Assembly: GCA_965151315.1 (NCBI GenBank)
Contig: CBCTZG010000118.1
Location: 1-5,953 of the forward strand
DNA length: 5,953 bases
Direction of reading: 5' to 3'
Source: Avimonoglobus sp965151315
GTDB lineage: Bacteria > Bacillota > Clostridia > UBA1381
Both the position numbers and the translations under genes were made by a program. This document shows positions 1 through 5,886 of this stretch, in pieces. The number at the start of each line of letters is the position of its first letter. Within the stretch, counting starts at the first letter, position 1. The notes below the pieces were generated by a model. That model had not been told where the DNA came from and did not search any database. It saw nothing but the letters and a program-made list of their open reading frames with translations.

Positions 1-824
1 CTTTCTTCTGACTGATATTTTTCTCCCTGTCGGACCGGCTGCCCGGATTCTTTTGCGTCCAGCTTCGCCGCCGCCAGTTTCCCCAGCACGGAAGGCTTTT
101 CCGCCTTTTCGGGCAAAGAAATATCGCCCTCCGAAACCTCGGCGGCGGTGTGCTCTGCCTTGACCGGTTCCTGGCCCTCCACGGTATAACCGGGAAGGAG
201 GGTACCGTGAACGGTAAAGTGGTGCTCATATTCTTTTGGAATCTGCGGAGAGATTTCTGTAAACAGGTGGGAGTAGGCTTTCTTGCGCCCATCCAGGTAT
301 TTCATAGCGGCGGCTTTGTCGGTATAGCGTTTCTGGTTCTGCCCGGCGATCTTTTCCCCATATCCCTCCTTCGGGGAATTCACATACACATCCCATGTCA
401 CATACCAGGCAACCGGGACGCTTTGCTTCGTTTCCCGGTCATATTTGGTATCTTCCCAAACGCTGCATGTCATCTTATAGACACGGTTGCTGATTTCCTC
501 GGCGTCCCGCCAGTTGCCGGTTTTGCGCCATTCATTTCCCGTATGTGCAACCTCCGGGGTCCGCAGGTATTCCAGCGAGCGGTTCAATTTCTGTGTGACT
601 GCCGCCTGCTGTTCCCATTGTTTTGCCGCCGCCTGCACGATTGCAAGGGCTTTCTGCTCGCCGTCTATGCTGTCCTGACGCAATGCCTCCAGTGCATCCG
701 CACCCTGCGTAATCAGGGAAGATATATCCACATCCTCACAATATACGTTGTGCTCCAATTTGAGCTGGCTGCCTTCCGTTAGATAGTCAAACCGGTAAAC
801 CTGATAATCCTTGTTTTCTTCCAA
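1..824 (-). CDS. Unrecognised accessory protein downstream of the LPD1 gene, C-terminus cut by window edge
   Basis: The frame is open from a TTG start at 824 to the window edge, giving 274 residues without a stop, so the 3' end lies outside. I chose the TTG because AAGGAGGT (838-831) sits 6 bases upstream, and the in-frame triplet at 839-837 is the TAA of the preceding gene, which rules out an earlier start. Residues about 35-85 look helical and rich in A, Q and E. Residues about 95-210 form a mixed region rich in W and Y (for example WYVTWDVYV at 140-148, then a stretch ending LLPGYTVEG at 209-217). A low-complexity acidic linker (about 217-242) leads to KPSVLGKLAAAK at 243-254. That motif nearly repeats the tail of the upstream LPD1 protein. 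No catalytic motif is visible and I do not recognise the family. Context suggests a polyvalent-type accessory protein; that role is inference. The coding call itself is strong. Confidence 0.88.
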   Translation of the reverse strand, partial: MEENKDYQVYRFDYLTEGSQLKLEHNVYCEDVDISSLITQGADALEALRQDSIDGEQKALAIVQAAAKQWEQQAAVTQKLNRSLEYLRTPEVAHTGNEWRKTGNWRDAEEISNRVYKMTCSVWEDTKYDRETKQSVPVAWYVTWDVYVNSPKEGYGEKIAGQNQKRYTDKAAAMKYLDGRKKAYSHLFTEISPQIPKEYEHHFTVHGTLLPGYTVEGQEPVKAEHTAAEVSEGDISLPEKAEKPSVLGKLAAAKLDAKESGQPVRQGEKYQSEE

Positions 825-830
825 TGTTTC

Positions 831-838
831 ACCTCCTT
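831..838 (-). promoter_or_regulatory. Shine-Dalgarno that decides the TTG start at 824
   Basis: The minus strand reads AAGGAGGT, then GAAACA, then TTG. The sequence is a near-perfect match to the anti-SD and overlaps the last two bases of the upstream gene's TAA. This supports a non-ATG start and translational coupling between the two genes. Confidence 0.85.
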
Positions 839-2867
839 AAATCTCCGGCGCGTGGGACTTTTTAGGAGCCGCCTGCGCCGGGGTACTTTTTTCTGCCGAT
901 CTTGCCGCCGCAAGTTGCCCGATCACCGAAGGGCGTTCCATCGTAAATATGGTAATCTGCTCATTTTCAGCCAACGGTACAGCCTGCACCGCAAGGGGCA
1001 GCGTTGTTTCCGCATGGGTAAGGGTGTGCTGCAATTTCAAATCTGCCACGATCTCGTCAAACACCGCGTTGATCGCCCTGCGTTCCTCACCCTGGGGATA
1101 GGCTTTCAAAACCTCTGTTTCCCCGGATTTATCCATGACAAGGGCTACCGCGCAATCCGCATGGCCGGCCAGATAATCAGAAGCATAGGGCAGCTTATCC
1201 TTGATATAACAGGCAAAAGCCCTGGCCGTCATTTCCGTGTTGCTGTCCCAATAGCCGCCGTCTTTCTCGCATTCTTTTCCCATTTTTACGGAATTGCGGT
1301 AGTAGTCGGTCTCTGTCCGCCCGATCTGCGGGGTTTCCTGTTCCTGCATCCTGTGAAGCATCCGCTCGAACATTTCCAAACGTTCACGATCACTTTTGGG
1401 AATCACATGGCCGCTGACGGATTTCTTTAAGGCGCTGATCTGATCCACAGAACCGACCTCCCCGGAAAGGAAAGCGTCTTTTAATGCCACATACTGTTCC
1501 AGCGTACTTTCATTGCCGTACCGCTTCAAGGAGCCAAGCACCGCCGAATCCAGCCAGCTTCCCGCGTTTTTCTTTGTCCGGCTGTTCTGTGCCTCGGTGC
1601 GTTTGGCCGCCTGCTCCGGCGTCTCCGGTTTGTACTTCATGGTATCAATGAGCTTTTGGAACAATGGGTAAAGGCGGGGCTGTTCTGAGAGCATCCCTTT
1701 CGCGCCCATCTTTGCCCCCAAATAGTCGTCAAAGCCGTGCCACCATTCATGCGCCAGGGAACCGGCCCCGTGCATCTTCGTAAGGTTGATGACCTTGCGG
1801 AGCGGTTCATAATGGGCCGCGGCGTTGCCGCTGCCCCTGGCACCGAAAGCGATAGCAAGCGTGCCGCCAAAGGCAATATCCTGATCGCTGATCTGTAAGG
1901 CAGCCGCCAGGTCTTTCAGTGCTTCAAATCCCATGTTCAGGGACGCCTGCCGGTCATTCTGGTTCATCCAGTTTCCAAATTCGCCGCCCCGGAAGCCGAA
2001 AGTGTCAAGATAATGCTGTCCGGTGATCTCCTGACCGCTCCGGTAGTCCGGCCCGGTCCGTCTCACATGCGCAAGCTGCGGAGGGGTAAACCGGACCTTT
2101 CCGCCTTTGCTCCGCTGCCGGGCAAAATCCTGTACCCATTTCAGGGCTGCCTCACGGGATTCCAAATTTGTCTGCAAAATGGAATAGCCTTTCGTCACAT
2201 AATAGGTGCCGGGTTTCCAGTCGTTATTTCTGGAATAGGTGTTTTTCCCGTCATTGAAGTGGATCGCATAGCCCTTTGGCATCTTCTGGTCTTTGGAAAC
2301 GCCAAACTGTTCCTGCTGCGCCTTTTGCGTGAAATCCCGGTCAAAGTGAGAAGCGGAGCGGATATGTAAGGCCTGCACCAGCTTATTGGTAATGACCGGG
2401 TTATCCAGGGATTTCTTCGTAGCGCGGTAATGGGTTCCGCTGGCCCAGCCCTGCACCTGCTCCACATATCCATTTTGTATCAGAAAGCGGTCATAGGCTT
2501 GCATAGCGTCATCCAGTGTGCGCACATCCTCGATCACGGCCTGTAGCTGCCGGACGGTCTCAATATATTCCTCCTGCCTGGCACGCCTGAGCTCCGGGGT
2601 TTTGTCACTGTACCGGTATTGGGGAGAAGCCCCCAGGCTGTCCCGTGCCTTTTTGATGAAATAGACAACGCCGAGGGGAACGCCATCGTCAAGCATGGCC
2701 TGATAGTCCGGTTTCTTCCAGACATTATCCTTCTTGACGAATTTCTCCGCCTCCCGCTCATTCATGGCGCCCAGGTCGTCTACATACAGGCCGCGGTCTT
2801 TCCAGAGGTCTTTTTTCGCACCTCCGATCTTTTCCCCAAAATCCTCATGCTGTAAATTTTCTGCCAA
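837..2867 (-). CDS. LPD1-type large polyvalent protein with zincin-like metallopeptidase motif
   Basis: This 676-aa protein starts at TTG (2867). The start is supported by GGAGGTG at 2881-2875 and an in-frame TAA at 2873-2871; the next in-frame Met is residue 35. The N-terminal part (about 7-140) opens with EDFGEKIGGAKKDLW and is mostly helical. Residues about 334-383 carry the hallmark LPD1 block: LAIAFGARGSG, then HYEPLRKVINLTKM, then GAGSLAHEWWHGFDDYL. H373-E374-W-W-H377 is an HExxH zinc motif with E374 as the likely catalytic base. E545 in TEMTARAFACYIKDKL (544-559) is a plausible third ligand. The C-terminus has a linker bearing ERPSVIGQLAAAR (644-656). LPD1 domains are known from polyvalent proteins of phages and conjugative elements, thought to act early after entry into a new host. 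Peptidase activity and target are inference. There is no signal peptide or membrane segment, so it is presumably cytosolic. It lies 38 bases after the HTH gene and 12 bases before the next start. Confidence 0.9.
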   Translation of the reverse strand: MAENLQHEDFGEKIGGAKKDLWKDRGLYVDDLGAMNEREAEKFVKKDNVWKKPDYQAMLDDGVPLGVVYFIKKARDSLGASPQYRYSDKTPELRRARQEEYIETVRQLQAVIEDVRTLDDAMQAYDRFLIQNGYVEQVQGWASGTHYRATKKSLDNPVITNKLVQALHIRSASHFDRDFTQKAQQEQFGVSKDQKMPKGYAIHFNDGKNTYSRNNDWKPGTYYVTKGYSILQTNLESREAALKWVQDFARQRSKGGKVRFTPPQLAHVRRTGPDYRSGQEITGQHYLDTFGFRGGEFGNWMNQNDRQASLNMGFEALKDLAAALQISDQDIAFGGTLAIAFGARGSGNAAAHYEPLRKVINLTKMHGAGSLAHEWWHGFDDYLGAKMGAKGMLSEQPRLYPLFQKLIDTMKYKPETPEQAAKRTEAQNSRTKKNAGSWLDSAVLGSLKRYGNESTLEQYVALKDAFLSGEVGSVDQISALKKSVSGHVIPKSDRERLEMFERMLHRMQEQETPQIGRTETDYYRNSVKMGKECEKDGGYWDSNTEMTARAFACYIKDKLPYASDYLAGHADCAVALVMDKSGETEVLKAYPQGEERRAINAVFDEIVADLKLQHTLTHAETTLPLAVQAVPLAENEQITIFTMERPSVIGQLAAARSAEKSTPAQAAPKKSHAPEI

Positions 2868-2874
2868 ACATTAT

Positions 2875-2881
2875 CACCTCC
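2875..2881 (-). promoter_or_regulatory. Shine-Dalgarno serving a TTG start, with a competing out-of-frame ATG
   Basis: The minus strand carries GGAGGTG followed 7 bases later by TTG (2867). An ATG at 2871-2869 lies between them in another frame and would encode only MFGRKFTA before a TGA. The core GGAGG is 9 bases from TTG but only 5 from ATG, so spacing favours TTG. Some initiation at the ATG could lower output of the long protein. Confidence 0.7.
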
Positions 2882-2905
2882 AGTCTGTGCGAAAACTTAA
2901 CGCAA

Positions 2906-3193
2906 TCATTTATAAGCATTTCCATCCTCCGGGTGCTGTCCGCCGGCAATCTTGCTCACGATTTCCGGCCCGGTTTCATAAATTTGCATCAGGCGCTTGG
3001 CCGTGCCGCTGGGCTGAACGGCGCCGCTGGTCCAGAGCCGGACAGTGGAGGGCGTAACGTTCATCAGAAGCGCAAAGCCCTTTTCGTTCATATCCAATTT
3101 TTCCATCAAAGCCTTAACCATATCGGGGCCATATTCCGGGCACCGGGCGGCTTCGGCGATCATTTGCAAAGCGGTATTTTCTGTCTTCGTCAT
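2906..3193 (-). CDS. Small HTH (Xre/MqsA-NadS-like) DNA-binding regulator, no toxin partner
   Basis: This 95-aa protein has AGGAGG (3207-3202) 8 bases before its ATG. Residues about 22-58 form a helix-turn-helix: a helix around DMVKALMEKLD, then NEKGFALLMNVTPSTVRLWTS, where GFALLMNV and STVRLWTSG are the two HTH helices. It is followed by PSGTAKRLMQIYE (61-73), a tail typical of the HTH half of MqsA/HigA/NadS antitoxin-like regulators. The Zn-binding Cys pairs of full-length MqsA are absent; the only cysteine is C18. It starts 15 bases after the Toprim gene's stop, so it is co-transcribed with it. Neither neighbour looks like a RelE- or MqsR-type toxin, so I read it as an orphan transcriptional regulator of the element, possibly autoregulatory. 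The operator is not identified. Confidence 0.88.
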   Translation of the reverse strand: MTKTENTALQMIAEAARCPEYGPDMVKALMEKLDMNEKGFALLMNVTPSTVRLWTSGAVQPSGTAKRLMQIYETGPEIVSKIAGGQHPEDGNAYK

Positions 3194-3208
3194 GTTAAAA
3201 TCCTCCTG

Positions 3209-4189
3209 TTAAATTGAAATAGCCGCCTGTTTCTGGCGGCATTGTAGTTGACGGCCTTTAATTTGTTCCCTGATATGTTGCAGCTTTTCGTTATAGTCCT
3301 TTCCGACGCGGGGCGGGTTGACGCTCACCCGGATATGCTTAAACCGCTGATCCTCATGGAGCATGGCTTTGATTTTCCGGGCATTGGTAAGGCCGCCAAG
3401 ATCATTGTCCATGTAAAGCGTGACCCGCTTTATTTCCGGGTGGCGTTCCAGAAACGCGGTCAGCGCCACATGGGAGGTGCCTCCCAGGGATAAGCGGTAG
3501 CCATTCCATTTCCAGCCTTCGAGCTCTTGCAGCGTGGCATGGGAAAGTGCGTCAATGGGAGCCTCAAAAACGGCCACATGGCGGCTGCCCGGATTCTGCG
3601 GTGGGTAGCAGAAGCTAAATTCCTTGTCACTGCCATAAACATCCTTTTTGAGATTGCCGGTGATACCGCGCATACAGGCAAACTTCGCTTTCCCCGCGTT
3701 GTCTTTTCCGACAAACACGCAGACCGGTTCGCCATGATACCGGGCCTCATAGAAAAGCCCGTTCCGAAAGCACCGGCTGATCACATCCGAACTGATCCCG
3801 CGCCGCTGCAAATACGAAACAGCGGCGGTAGCACACCGTCTGGCCCAGGGCAGCGTAAACGGTTTCTTTTCCGGCTCTCTCTGTGCCTGCTTTGCCGCCG
3901 CGCTTTGGTAAGCCGGCGTCTGCCGTATTTCTCCGCCTGCCAGTGCTTGAACCGCATCCACCAGACCATAGCCCCGAATCTGGATCAGGTAATCCAGGGC
4001 GTTAATACTGCGGCCCCGGCTGTTCCAGTACCAGTACCGTTTCCCGGTCACATAGACCAGGCTGTCATGCTCCTTGTGCCGGTAATTGGGGCCGTCCCGT
4101 TTGAGCACGCCGGGCTCATGGGATTGCAGCCAGGCGAACAGGTCCGCCTCCCGTGCCGCCTGAATCTGCTCTTTGGTTACACCGGGCAT
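3209..4189 (-). CDS. DUF3991/Toprim-domain primase-like protein
   Basis: This 326-aa protein resembles mobile-element DUF3991-Toprim proteins, which are related to DnaG-type primases and are presumed to make primers on transferred or replicating single-stranded DNA. The N-terminal region (about 5-85) matches the CHC2-like module in layout (KRDGPNYRHKEHDSL, then YWYWNSRGRSINALDYLI) but has no cysteine before C119, so no zinc site is visible. DUF3991 covers about 120-190 (YLQRRGISSDVISRCFRNGL, then VFVGKD, then KFACMRG). The Toprim fold follows: E209 in VAVFEAPIDALSHATL, D261-N-D263 in LYMDNDLGG as the DxD metal site, and GKDYNE at 296-301. The key acidic residues are intact. The ATG at 4189 has no Shine-Dalgarno at normal spacing; the nearest (4231-4225) serves a 12-codon ORF that overlaps this start. 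This suggests coupled translation. It follows the rep-like gene, with a terminator-like hairpin between. Confidence 0.9.
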   Translation of the reverse strand: MPGVTKEQIQAAREADLFAWLQSHEPGVLKRDGPNYRHKEHDSLVYVTGKRYWYWNSRGRSINALDYLIQIRGYGLVDAVQALAGGEIRQTPAYQSAAAKQAQREPEKKPFTLPWARRCATAAVSYLQRRGISSDVISRCFRNGLFYEARYHGEPVCVFVGKDNAGKAKFACMRGITGNLKKDVYGSDKEFSFCYPPQNPGSRHVAVFEAPIDALSHATLQELEGWKWNGYRLSLGGTSHVALTAFLERHPEIKRVTLYMDNDLGGLTNARKIKAMLHEDQRFKHIRVSVNPPRVGKDYNEKLQHIREQIKGRQLQCRQKQAAISI

Positions 4190-4215
4190 GGTGTCGGCAC
4201 AGATTTTCGTTTCAT
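4177..4215 (-). CDS. Possible 12-codon upstream ORF overlapping the Toprim gene start
   Basis: ATG at 4215 is 9 bases downstream of AAGGAGG (4231-4225) and encodes MKRKSVPTPCPV, ending in TAA at 4179-4177. The stop lies just inside the Toprim reading frame, whose ATG (4189) has no Shine-Dalgarno of its own. The micro-ORF could load ribosomes that then reinitiate. It is in a different frame from the Toprim gene (offset 26 bases), so it is not simply an alternative start. Expression is inference. Confidence 0.4.
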   Translation of the reverse strand: MKRKSVPTPCPV

Positions 4216-4245
4216 CGTGCTTCGCCTCCTTCCTGTGATGATATG

Positions 4246-4268
4246 AAAAAAGACGCCTGAAAGCGCCT
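4246..4268 (-). terminator. Terminator-like hairpin between the rep-like and Toprim genes
   Basis: The minus strand reads AGGCGC, loop TTTCAG, GCGTCT, running into a six-T tract. The stem is six pairs including one G-U, and its upstream arm overlaps the TAG stop of the rep-like gene (4269-4267). The short stem predicts partial rather than complete termination, so it would lower expression of the distal genes relative to rep. Confidence 0.55.
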
Positions 4269-5139
4269 AACAGCCGTACAGGTCATGGTTGACCTCCGCA
4301 CGGTAATAGCTATCCATTGTTGCCGGCGCGTTATACAGCGCTGCCAGCAGATAAGCCTTGATGTTGTTGACCTTCGTAACGTTCTTGTCGATACAGTCAA
4401 AAACATACTCCAGGTGGTCGGAATTGATCTTTAAGAACCGGCTCCTGACAACCTCCCGTGGGAAGTCGTCTCCGGCAATGCGGATATAGGGCCGTCTTGA
4501 CAGCACCGTTTCCAGCATAAGCTCCACAGTCTCGTCCATGCGTTCCTGCCCATAGCGGGGAACCAGAAAGTCATACTCAATATTCTCTTTGATAATTCCA
4601 CGGTATGCCTCTGCCATATCCATCCTATCAATCCCATCCTGACAGCCTGCCGTTTCCGGCTCTTCCGGATAGATTGATTGATGTGTCCTTGATATATCCG
4701 TTTTTGATTTTTTAGTTTTTTGTGGATTAGTATTTAATTGTGCGGGATTTTCCTGTTCAGGTTCCGCCTGTTCAGGTTTTGCCTGTCTTGGATTTACCTG
4801 TCTTGGATTTTCCCGTTTAGGTGAAACACCTTGTTTTACGCCGGTTACAGGCTTTTCGTGGATCGTGTACTCAATATCGCCGAGCTGTCCGTTCTCATTG
4901 CGGAGGCGCTGCCTGGTGAGATACCCGTGCCGTTCCAGCTCCTTCAGGGCGGTGGTAATGGAATCCACGCCATCCCTGCAAATGTGGGCCAGCCCCTTTG
5001 TGGTATAATCCCAATCTTCCGGCAGCGACAGCATAAGGGAAAGAAGCCCCTTCGCCTTTAAGGACAGTTCCGTATTGCGCAGGTGGTGATTGCTCATAAC
5101 CGTAAAGTCCTTCGTTTTCTCTACACGGAATACAGCCAT
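4267..5139 (-). CDS. Replication-initiator-like protein, winged HTH plus DUF6017-type C-terminus
   Basis: This 290-aa protein has AAAGGAGG (5154-5147) 7 bases before its ATG. The N-terminus (about 1-95) opens MAVFRVEKTKDFTVMSNHHL and runs through LSLKAKGLLSLMLSLPEDW, GLAHICRDGVDSITTALKEL and HGYLTRQR. This is the helix-turn-helix/winged-helix pattern of plasmid and ICE replication proteins. A hydrophilic linker (about 100-160) holds five-residue repeats (ENPRQ, VNPRQ, AKPEQ, AEPEQ, ENPAQ). The C-terminal part (about 170-290) has IIKENIEYDFL, VELMLETVLSRRPYIRIAG and VNNIKAYLLAALYNA, like the DUF6017 tail of Tn1549-type RepA proteins. The expected role is binding the element's origin to start replication. 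Linker repeats in the DNA may be origin iterons (inference). It lies 29 bases after the 173-aa gene and ahead of the Toprim gene, which fits a replication module. No ATPase or nuclease motif is visible. Confidence 0.87.
   Translation of the reverse strand: MAVFRVEKTKDFTVMSNHHLRNTELSLKAKGLLSLMLSLPEDWDYTTKGLAHICRDGVDSITTALKELERHGYLTRQRLRNENGQLGDIEYTIHEKPVTGVKQGVSPKRENPRQVNPRQAKPEQAEPEQENPAQLNTNPQKTKKSKTDISRTHQSIYPEEPETAGCQDGIDRMDMAEAYRGIIKENIEYDFLVPRYGQERMDETVELMLETVLSRRPYIRIAGDDFPREVVRSRFLKINSDHLEYVFDCIDKNVTKVNNIKAYLLAALYNAPATMDSYYRAEVNHDLYGC
4739..4828. repeat. Six imperfect 15-bp tandem repeats inside the rep-like gene linker
   Basis: Unit starts on the plus strand are 4739, 4754, 4769, 4784, 4799 and 4814. 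Two units start tgttcaggtt (4754, 4769) and two start tgtcttggattt (4784, 4799); the outer units are more diverged. The period is exactly five codons, giving the NPRQ/PEQ pentapeptides. The stretch from about 4690 onward is visibly more A+T-rich than the flanking coding sequence. Purpose could be a flexible protein linker, origin iterons, or both. Confidence 0.75.
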
Positions 5140-5168
5140 TTCACAGCCTCCTTTCTTCGGTTATTCCG

Positions 5169-5690
5169 TTACAAAGCGCGGTCCCTGCGGTCATAATGGA
5201 GATGGCCGCCTGAGACCTTCACATGATTTTTCAGTTTGACTTCGCCCCGTTCCTGGCTCTCTAAGAATTTCTGATAGCCGGCCTCCGTAAGAAACAGGCG
5301 CATTTTATCGCCCTTATCCCCAACAGGGGAATCATAGGACAGCACATCAAAGACGATCATGTGCTTAACCTCCGGGTCAAAGCGTTCCAGCCCCATGATG
5401 TCATGCCCCTTTAATTTCTCCGCGCCGGACTGCTGCCTGGCCTCGGCGATCCTTTCCCCGATAGTCCGGGGCGGGTGGGGCAGCCGGTAATTCTTCTGAA
5501 TGTCCCGCACCAAATCCATGCACTCACGGTCCGACAGAACACGCACCTTTGCCATAAGGCTTTCCGCCGCCTCCCGCAGCTCGGAATTGTTTGAATATCG
5601 CACGGTCATGTAAAGCTCATTCAGAACCTTTGCCTGACAGTCTCCTTCGGCCTGAAAGAGCATCTTTTTTTCCATTTCGTTCAGTTCCAT
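5169..5690 (-). CDS. Unrecognised 173-aa protein, first gene of the operon
   Basis: I do not recognise the family with confidence. I chose ATG 5690 (MELNEMEKK) because AAAGGAG lies 6 bases upstream; the in-frame ATG at 5720 has no Shine-Dalgarno and sits directly after the terminator T-tract. Residues 1-70 look helical and charged (AKVLNELYMTVRYSNNSEL, then LSDRECMDLVRDIQKNYRL). Residues 71-105 include PHPPRTIGERIAEARQQSG, and 106-160 look alpha/beta (HMIVFDVLSYDSPVGDKGDK, then MRLFLTEAGYQKFLESQE). The C-terminus is basic with histidines (GGHLHYDRRDRAL). There is no signal peptide, membrane segment or obvious catalytic motif. Position ahead of the rep-like gene (29-base gap) and behind an attenuator-like leader suggests a role in the element's replication or its control. 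That is context only. A DNA-binding accessory protein would be one reading. Confidence 0.85.
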   Translation of the reverse strand: MELNEMEKKMLFQAEGDCQAKVLNELYMTVRYSNNSELREAAESLMAKVRVLSDRECMDLVRDIQKNYRLPHPPRTIGERIAEARQQSGAEKLKGHDIMGLERFDPEVKHMIVFDVLSYDSPVGDKGDKMRLFLTEAGYQKFLESQERGEVKLKNHVKVSGGHLHYDRRDRAL

Positions 5691-5721
5691 GTGTGGCTCC
5701 TTTCTTCTAAAAATCTGCATG

Positions 5722-5756
5722 AAAAAAGGGCGTCCACCTAAAAAGATGAAACGCCC
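5722..5756 (-). terminator. Intrinsic terminator / attenuator just upstream of the first gene
   Basis: The minus strand has GGGCGT pairing with ACGCCC (six perfect pairs), an inner CATC/GGTG helix across a small internal loop, a TTTTTA apical loop, and a six-T tract at 5727-5722. It sits 31 bases before the ATG at 5690. Unless transcription starts downstream of it, RNA polymerase must read through it to express the operon. It could alternatively end an upstream gene outside the window. Confidence 0.8.
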
Positions 5757-5764
5757 ACGGCAAT

Positions 5765-5793
5765 CAGCGGCCAGGCAAAATGCCGGACCGCTG
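5765..5793 (-). promoter_or_regulatory. Long GC-rich leader hairpin preceding the terminator
   Basis: Arms 5765-5776 and 5782-5793 pair over 12 positions with a single mismatch and one G-U, around a five-base loop. It lies 8 bases upstream of the terminator stem and just after the leader-peptide stop. There is no T-tract, so it is not itself a terminator. It resembles the first stem of a leader that may compete with or assist folding of the downstream terminator. That role is inference. Confidence 0.6.
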
Positions 5794-5796
5794 GCA

Positions 5797-5853
5797 CTAT
5801 TCGGTTTTGTCGTTAATGTAACAGCCTCCTTTTTTCGTCAATTTTCTCGCCAT
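5797..5853 (-). CDS. Possible 18-aa leader peptide
   Basis: ATG at 5853 encodes MARKLTKKGGCYINDKTE, ending in TAG at 5799-5797. No good Shine-Dalgarno precedes the ATG. A perfect AAGGAGG (5831-5825) lies inside the ORF, 7 bases before an in-frame ATT (5817), which would give a 6-codon peptide if ATT were used. The ORF ends immediately before the GC-rich hairpin, the position expected of a leader peptide whose translation affects RNA folding. Coding status is uncertain. Confidence 0.35.
   Translation of the reverse strand: MARKLTKKGGCYINDKTE
5825..5831 (-). promoter_or_regulatory. Perfect Shine-Dalgarno in the leader without a standard start codon
   Basis: AAGGAGG on the minus strand is followed after 7 bases by ATT, not ATG, GTG or TTG. 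The full match implies ribosome binding in the leader, but the start it would serve is non-canonical or has been lost. Confidence 0.6.
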
Positions 5854-5886
5854 ATTTCAACTTGGGAAAAGGAATTGAATAGACGG

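Noticed and set aside
150..782. Plus-strand open frame of 210 codons
   Set aside because: It lies entirely opposite the minus-strand gene 1-824, which has an ideal Shine-Dalgarno and continuous reading. The plus-strand product has no recognisable domain and is cysteine- and phenylalanine-rich, as is typical of antisense translations.
852..1430. Plus-strand open frame of 192 codons
   Set aside because: It is antisense to the C-terminal half of the LPD1 gene, has no good ribosome site, and the composition is that of a shadow frame.
2848..2871. ATG at 2871 as start of the LPD1 gene
   Set aside because: It is out of frame with the 676-aa product and terminates after eight codons; TTG at 2867 is the in-frame start with proper spacing.
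2906..3193. Type II toxin-antitoxin pair
   Set aside because: Only the antitoxin-like HTH is present; neither neighbour has toxin size or motifs.
3527..4246. Plus-strand open frame of 239 codons
   Set aside because: It is antisense to the Toprim gene, whose domain motifs are unmistakable; no family resemblance was seen in the plus-strand product.
4739..4828. CRISPR array
   Set aside because: The units are 15 bp, contiguous without spacers, and encode an in-frame pentapeptide linker.
5691..5720. Earlier ATG at 5720 giving a 183-aa version of the first gene
   Set aside because: It has no Shine-Dalgarno and lies right at the terminator T-tract, whereas ATG 5690 has AAAGGAG at 6 bases.
5832..5842. 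TTGACG as a -35 box downstream of the leader start
   Set aside because: At 17-base spacing the downstream hexamer is CATTAA, a poor -10, and the spacer is occupied by the perfect Shine-Dalgarno.
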